The position numbers were made by a program, and so were the translations under genes. Under the pieces are notes generated by a model. The model saw only the letters and a program-made list of their open reading frames with translations, had not been told where the DNA came from and did not search any database. A stretch of 36,238 nucleotides of DNA, taken from contig NZ_FRAJ01000022.1 of NCBI RefSeq assembly GCF_900142285.1, positions 1 to 36,238 of the forward strand, written 5' to 3'. Shown here in pieces: positions 35,171-36,238 of this stretch. Numbering within the stretch: position 1 is the first letter of the stretch; every line of letters starts with the position of its first letter. The stretch is from Caminicella sporogenes DSM 14501. GTDB taxonomy: Bacteria; Bacillota; Clostridia; Peptostreptococcales; Caminicellaceae.

Positions 35171-35188
35171 ATTATACCGTAGTATAAT
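35171..35188. promoter_or_regulatory. Inverted repeat upstream of the NuoE-like gene
   Basis: ATTATAC and GTATAAT, exact reverse complements separated by CGTA, about 130 bases before the gene. Each arm contains a TATAAT-like element on one strand, so it may be a promoter overlapped by an operator. No regulator is assigned. Confidence 0.4.
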
Positions 35189-35336
35189 AAATCCAATGGC
35201 AAGTCTGTCTATATTTTATCATAAGCATGATTATATTGTAAACATGTTTGTGATAAATTTTTGATAATCTTTTCCTAAAATTTATTTTTTTAAAGAATAT
35301 TTTTTTACAAAATTATTTAAGCTCATAAATTATAAT

Positions 35337-35376
35337 AAAAAAAAGCAGTGACAAATCAATGATGCCACTTGCTTTT
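35337..35376 (-). terminator. Terminator after grdD
   Basis: On the minus strand AAAAGCAAGTG pairs with CACTGCTTTT (35366-35376 with 35341-35350, one bulged A), followed by a run of T. It closes the operon that enters from the right. Confidence 0.7.
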
Positions 35377-35483
35377 AGCTATTTACAAAAAATAACATTA
35401 ATATAAAACAGTATGAAATTGTTGTTATTTTTTTAACATAACAAGATTTACTTACTATAATTTATGAAATGAATTTTTATTTT

Positions 35484-36238
35484 TTAACATGCATTTCCCT
35501 CTTTAGCAATAAAACCTTCTTTAGCAAGAACAGAAACAGCTCTGTCTAATTTTTCTTCATTAACAAGTACTATAGGTCCTGTACAGCCCATTCCACTTTC
35601 AGCATATATTCCTTCTTTCCAAAGAACTTTTACTGCTTCTTCAAGGTCCATTATGTCTATTCCTGATATTGAACCGGTAACTACTTCTTTAGGCGGCTGC
35701 TTTATTTCTTTTTCTTCTTCTACTGCTGTTTTTTTGCTTTCTTTTGTAAGTCCACTTAATATTTCGTCTAGTTTTGCTTTCTTTGCTTTTTCATATTCTT
35801 CTTTTATTATTTCTTTTAGGTTGCCTTCTGCTAGTCTTGCTGCATATTTTAGTGCATTTGCTACTACTGGTGCTCCTGATGCTCTTGAGAGTATTAGTAT
35901 TGTTCTATCATATCCTTCTCCTATTCCCGGTCCATATCCGTATCCTAATGCTTCGTAGCTTCCTCCTGTTGTGTATGATGAGAATATTTTCATCATTATA
36001 TTTCCTGTAAGTGTGTCTGTTACCATTACGTCTACTGCTCCTTTTAGGAGGTCGTTCCCTCTCATTATACATCCTCCATCGGAGCGTGTTGATTCTCCAA
36101 AGTTTATTTCGTATCCATTTTCATTAAGTTGTTTTAGGGCTCTTTCTACTTGTCTTGCTCCGTCTACGTTTAATATTCCCACGCTTGGTTTTTTTATTCC
36201 CATTGCTTTTGCTGTTATTATTCCGTATATTGCATTTT
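35484..36238 (-). CDS. grdD: Glycine/sarcosine/betaine reductase protein C, subunit GrdD (C-terminal part)
   Basis: The frame enters from the right edge without a start; about 250 C-terminal residues are visible and open reading continues to base 36238, upstream of an internal Met. GrdC and GrdD form protein C, which takes the carboxymethyl-Sec group from protein A, reduces it to an acetyl thioester and releases acetyl phosphate. Family segments seen are IKKPSVGILNVDGARQVERA, VMVTDTLTGNIMMKIFSS and the C-terminal SGMGCTGPIVLVNEEKLD, whose Cys probably corresponds to the acetyl-thioester cysteine placed in this region in studied GrdD. A charged linker (KESKKTAVEEEKEIKQPPKE) precedes that last domain. 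Position and following terminator suggest it ends a glycine reductase operon. Codon use changes near the 3' end. Confidence 0.94.
   Translation of the reverse strand, partial: NAIYGIITAKAMGIKKPSVGILNVDGARQVERALKQLNENGYEINFGESTRSDGGCIMRGNDLLKGAVDVMVTDTLTGNIMMKIFSSYTTGGSYEALGYGYGPGIGEGYDRTILILSRASGAPVVANALKYAARLAEGNLKEIIKEEYEKAKKAKLDEILSGLTKESKKTAVEEEKEIKQPPKEVVTGSISGIDIMDLEEAVKVLWKEGIYAESGMGCTGPIVLVNEEKLDRAVSVLAKEGFIAKEGNAC

Larger units (their letters stand above)
35043..35483. other. Gene-free region between grdD and the NuoE-like gene
   Basis: No coding frame is supported. It holds the grdD terminator (35337-35376), a symmetrical 7-bp inverted repeat (35171-35188) and a candidate promoter for the three-subunit complex: minus strand TTTACA, 18-base spacer, TAAAAT, near 35220. 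The remainder is plain AT-rich sequence. Confidence 0.55.

Noticed and set aside
35043-35336. Rex operator upstream of the NuoE-like gene
   Set aside because: TTTGTGATAAA occurs near 35249-35259 but no properly spaced mirror half was found, so a Rex site is not supported.
35653-36010. Plus-strand open frames opposite grdD
   Set aside because: They come from the A/C-ending codons of grdD; their products are low-complexity Leu/Ser/Phe-rich sequence.

Overview
The window comes from a low-GC, anaerobic, amino-acid-fermenting Firmicute. Tissierellales or Peptostreptococcaceae-like Clostridia fit best, but this is inferred from gene content and not from a marker gene. The main evidence is a Stickland-type reductase set: the C-terminal part of grdD at the right edge, and a betaine reductase pair grdI-grdH whose second gene carries an in-frame UGA read as selenocysteine. 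Base composition, AGGAGG-type ribosome binding sites and frequent TTG/GTG starts agree. No rRNA, tRNA or CRISPR array was seen.

Layout. 1-277: 5' part of an IS3-type transposase gene, cut by the window edge. 373-3800: accessory stretch with a HypE-like AIR-synthase protein, an unrecognised 452-aa protein, a protein that may have an ADP-ribosyltransferase (DarT-like) fold, and a 54-aa cysteine-rich protein. 3838-9936: complete oligopeptide ABC importer oppBCDFA, with a second promoter and a leader hairpin just before oppA. 10438-18177: pcrA-ligA-gatC-gatA-gatB (DNA repair helicase, NAD-dependent ligase, tRNA amidotransferase), interspersed with short AT-rich repeats. 18386-21786: CapA-like phosphoesterase, PucR/CdaR-type regulator and a lone sugar-ABC ATPase (UgpC/MsmX type).

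22041-24476: LysR regulator facing a three-gene unit in which a YeeE/YedE permease is split into two halves with a TusA-like carrier gene between them; a role in sulfur or selenium uptake is likely. 24670-28901: grdI-grdH-BCCT transporter, i.e. uptake and reductive cleavage of glycine betaine. 29167-35042: a three-subunit flavin/iron-sulfur complex (NuoE-like, NuoF-like and a 1194-aa fusion of NuoG-like, GltD-like and molybdopterin-oxidoreductase-like domains). It resembles the Stn/Bfu electron-bifurcating transhydrogenases. 35484-36238: 3' part of grdD, presumably the end of a glycine reductase operon lying to the right.

How it fits together: peptides enter by Opp and betaine by the BCCT carrier. 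Betaine reductase (GrdHI) passes a carboxymethyl group to the selenoprotein A/protein C system (GrdD), giving acetyl phosphate. The YeeE-TusA-YeeE unit may supply the reduced selenium or sulfur that Sec-containing GrdH needs. The three-subunit complex could make NADPH for the thioredoxin system that feeds these reductases. The last two links are inferences from gene neighbourhood.
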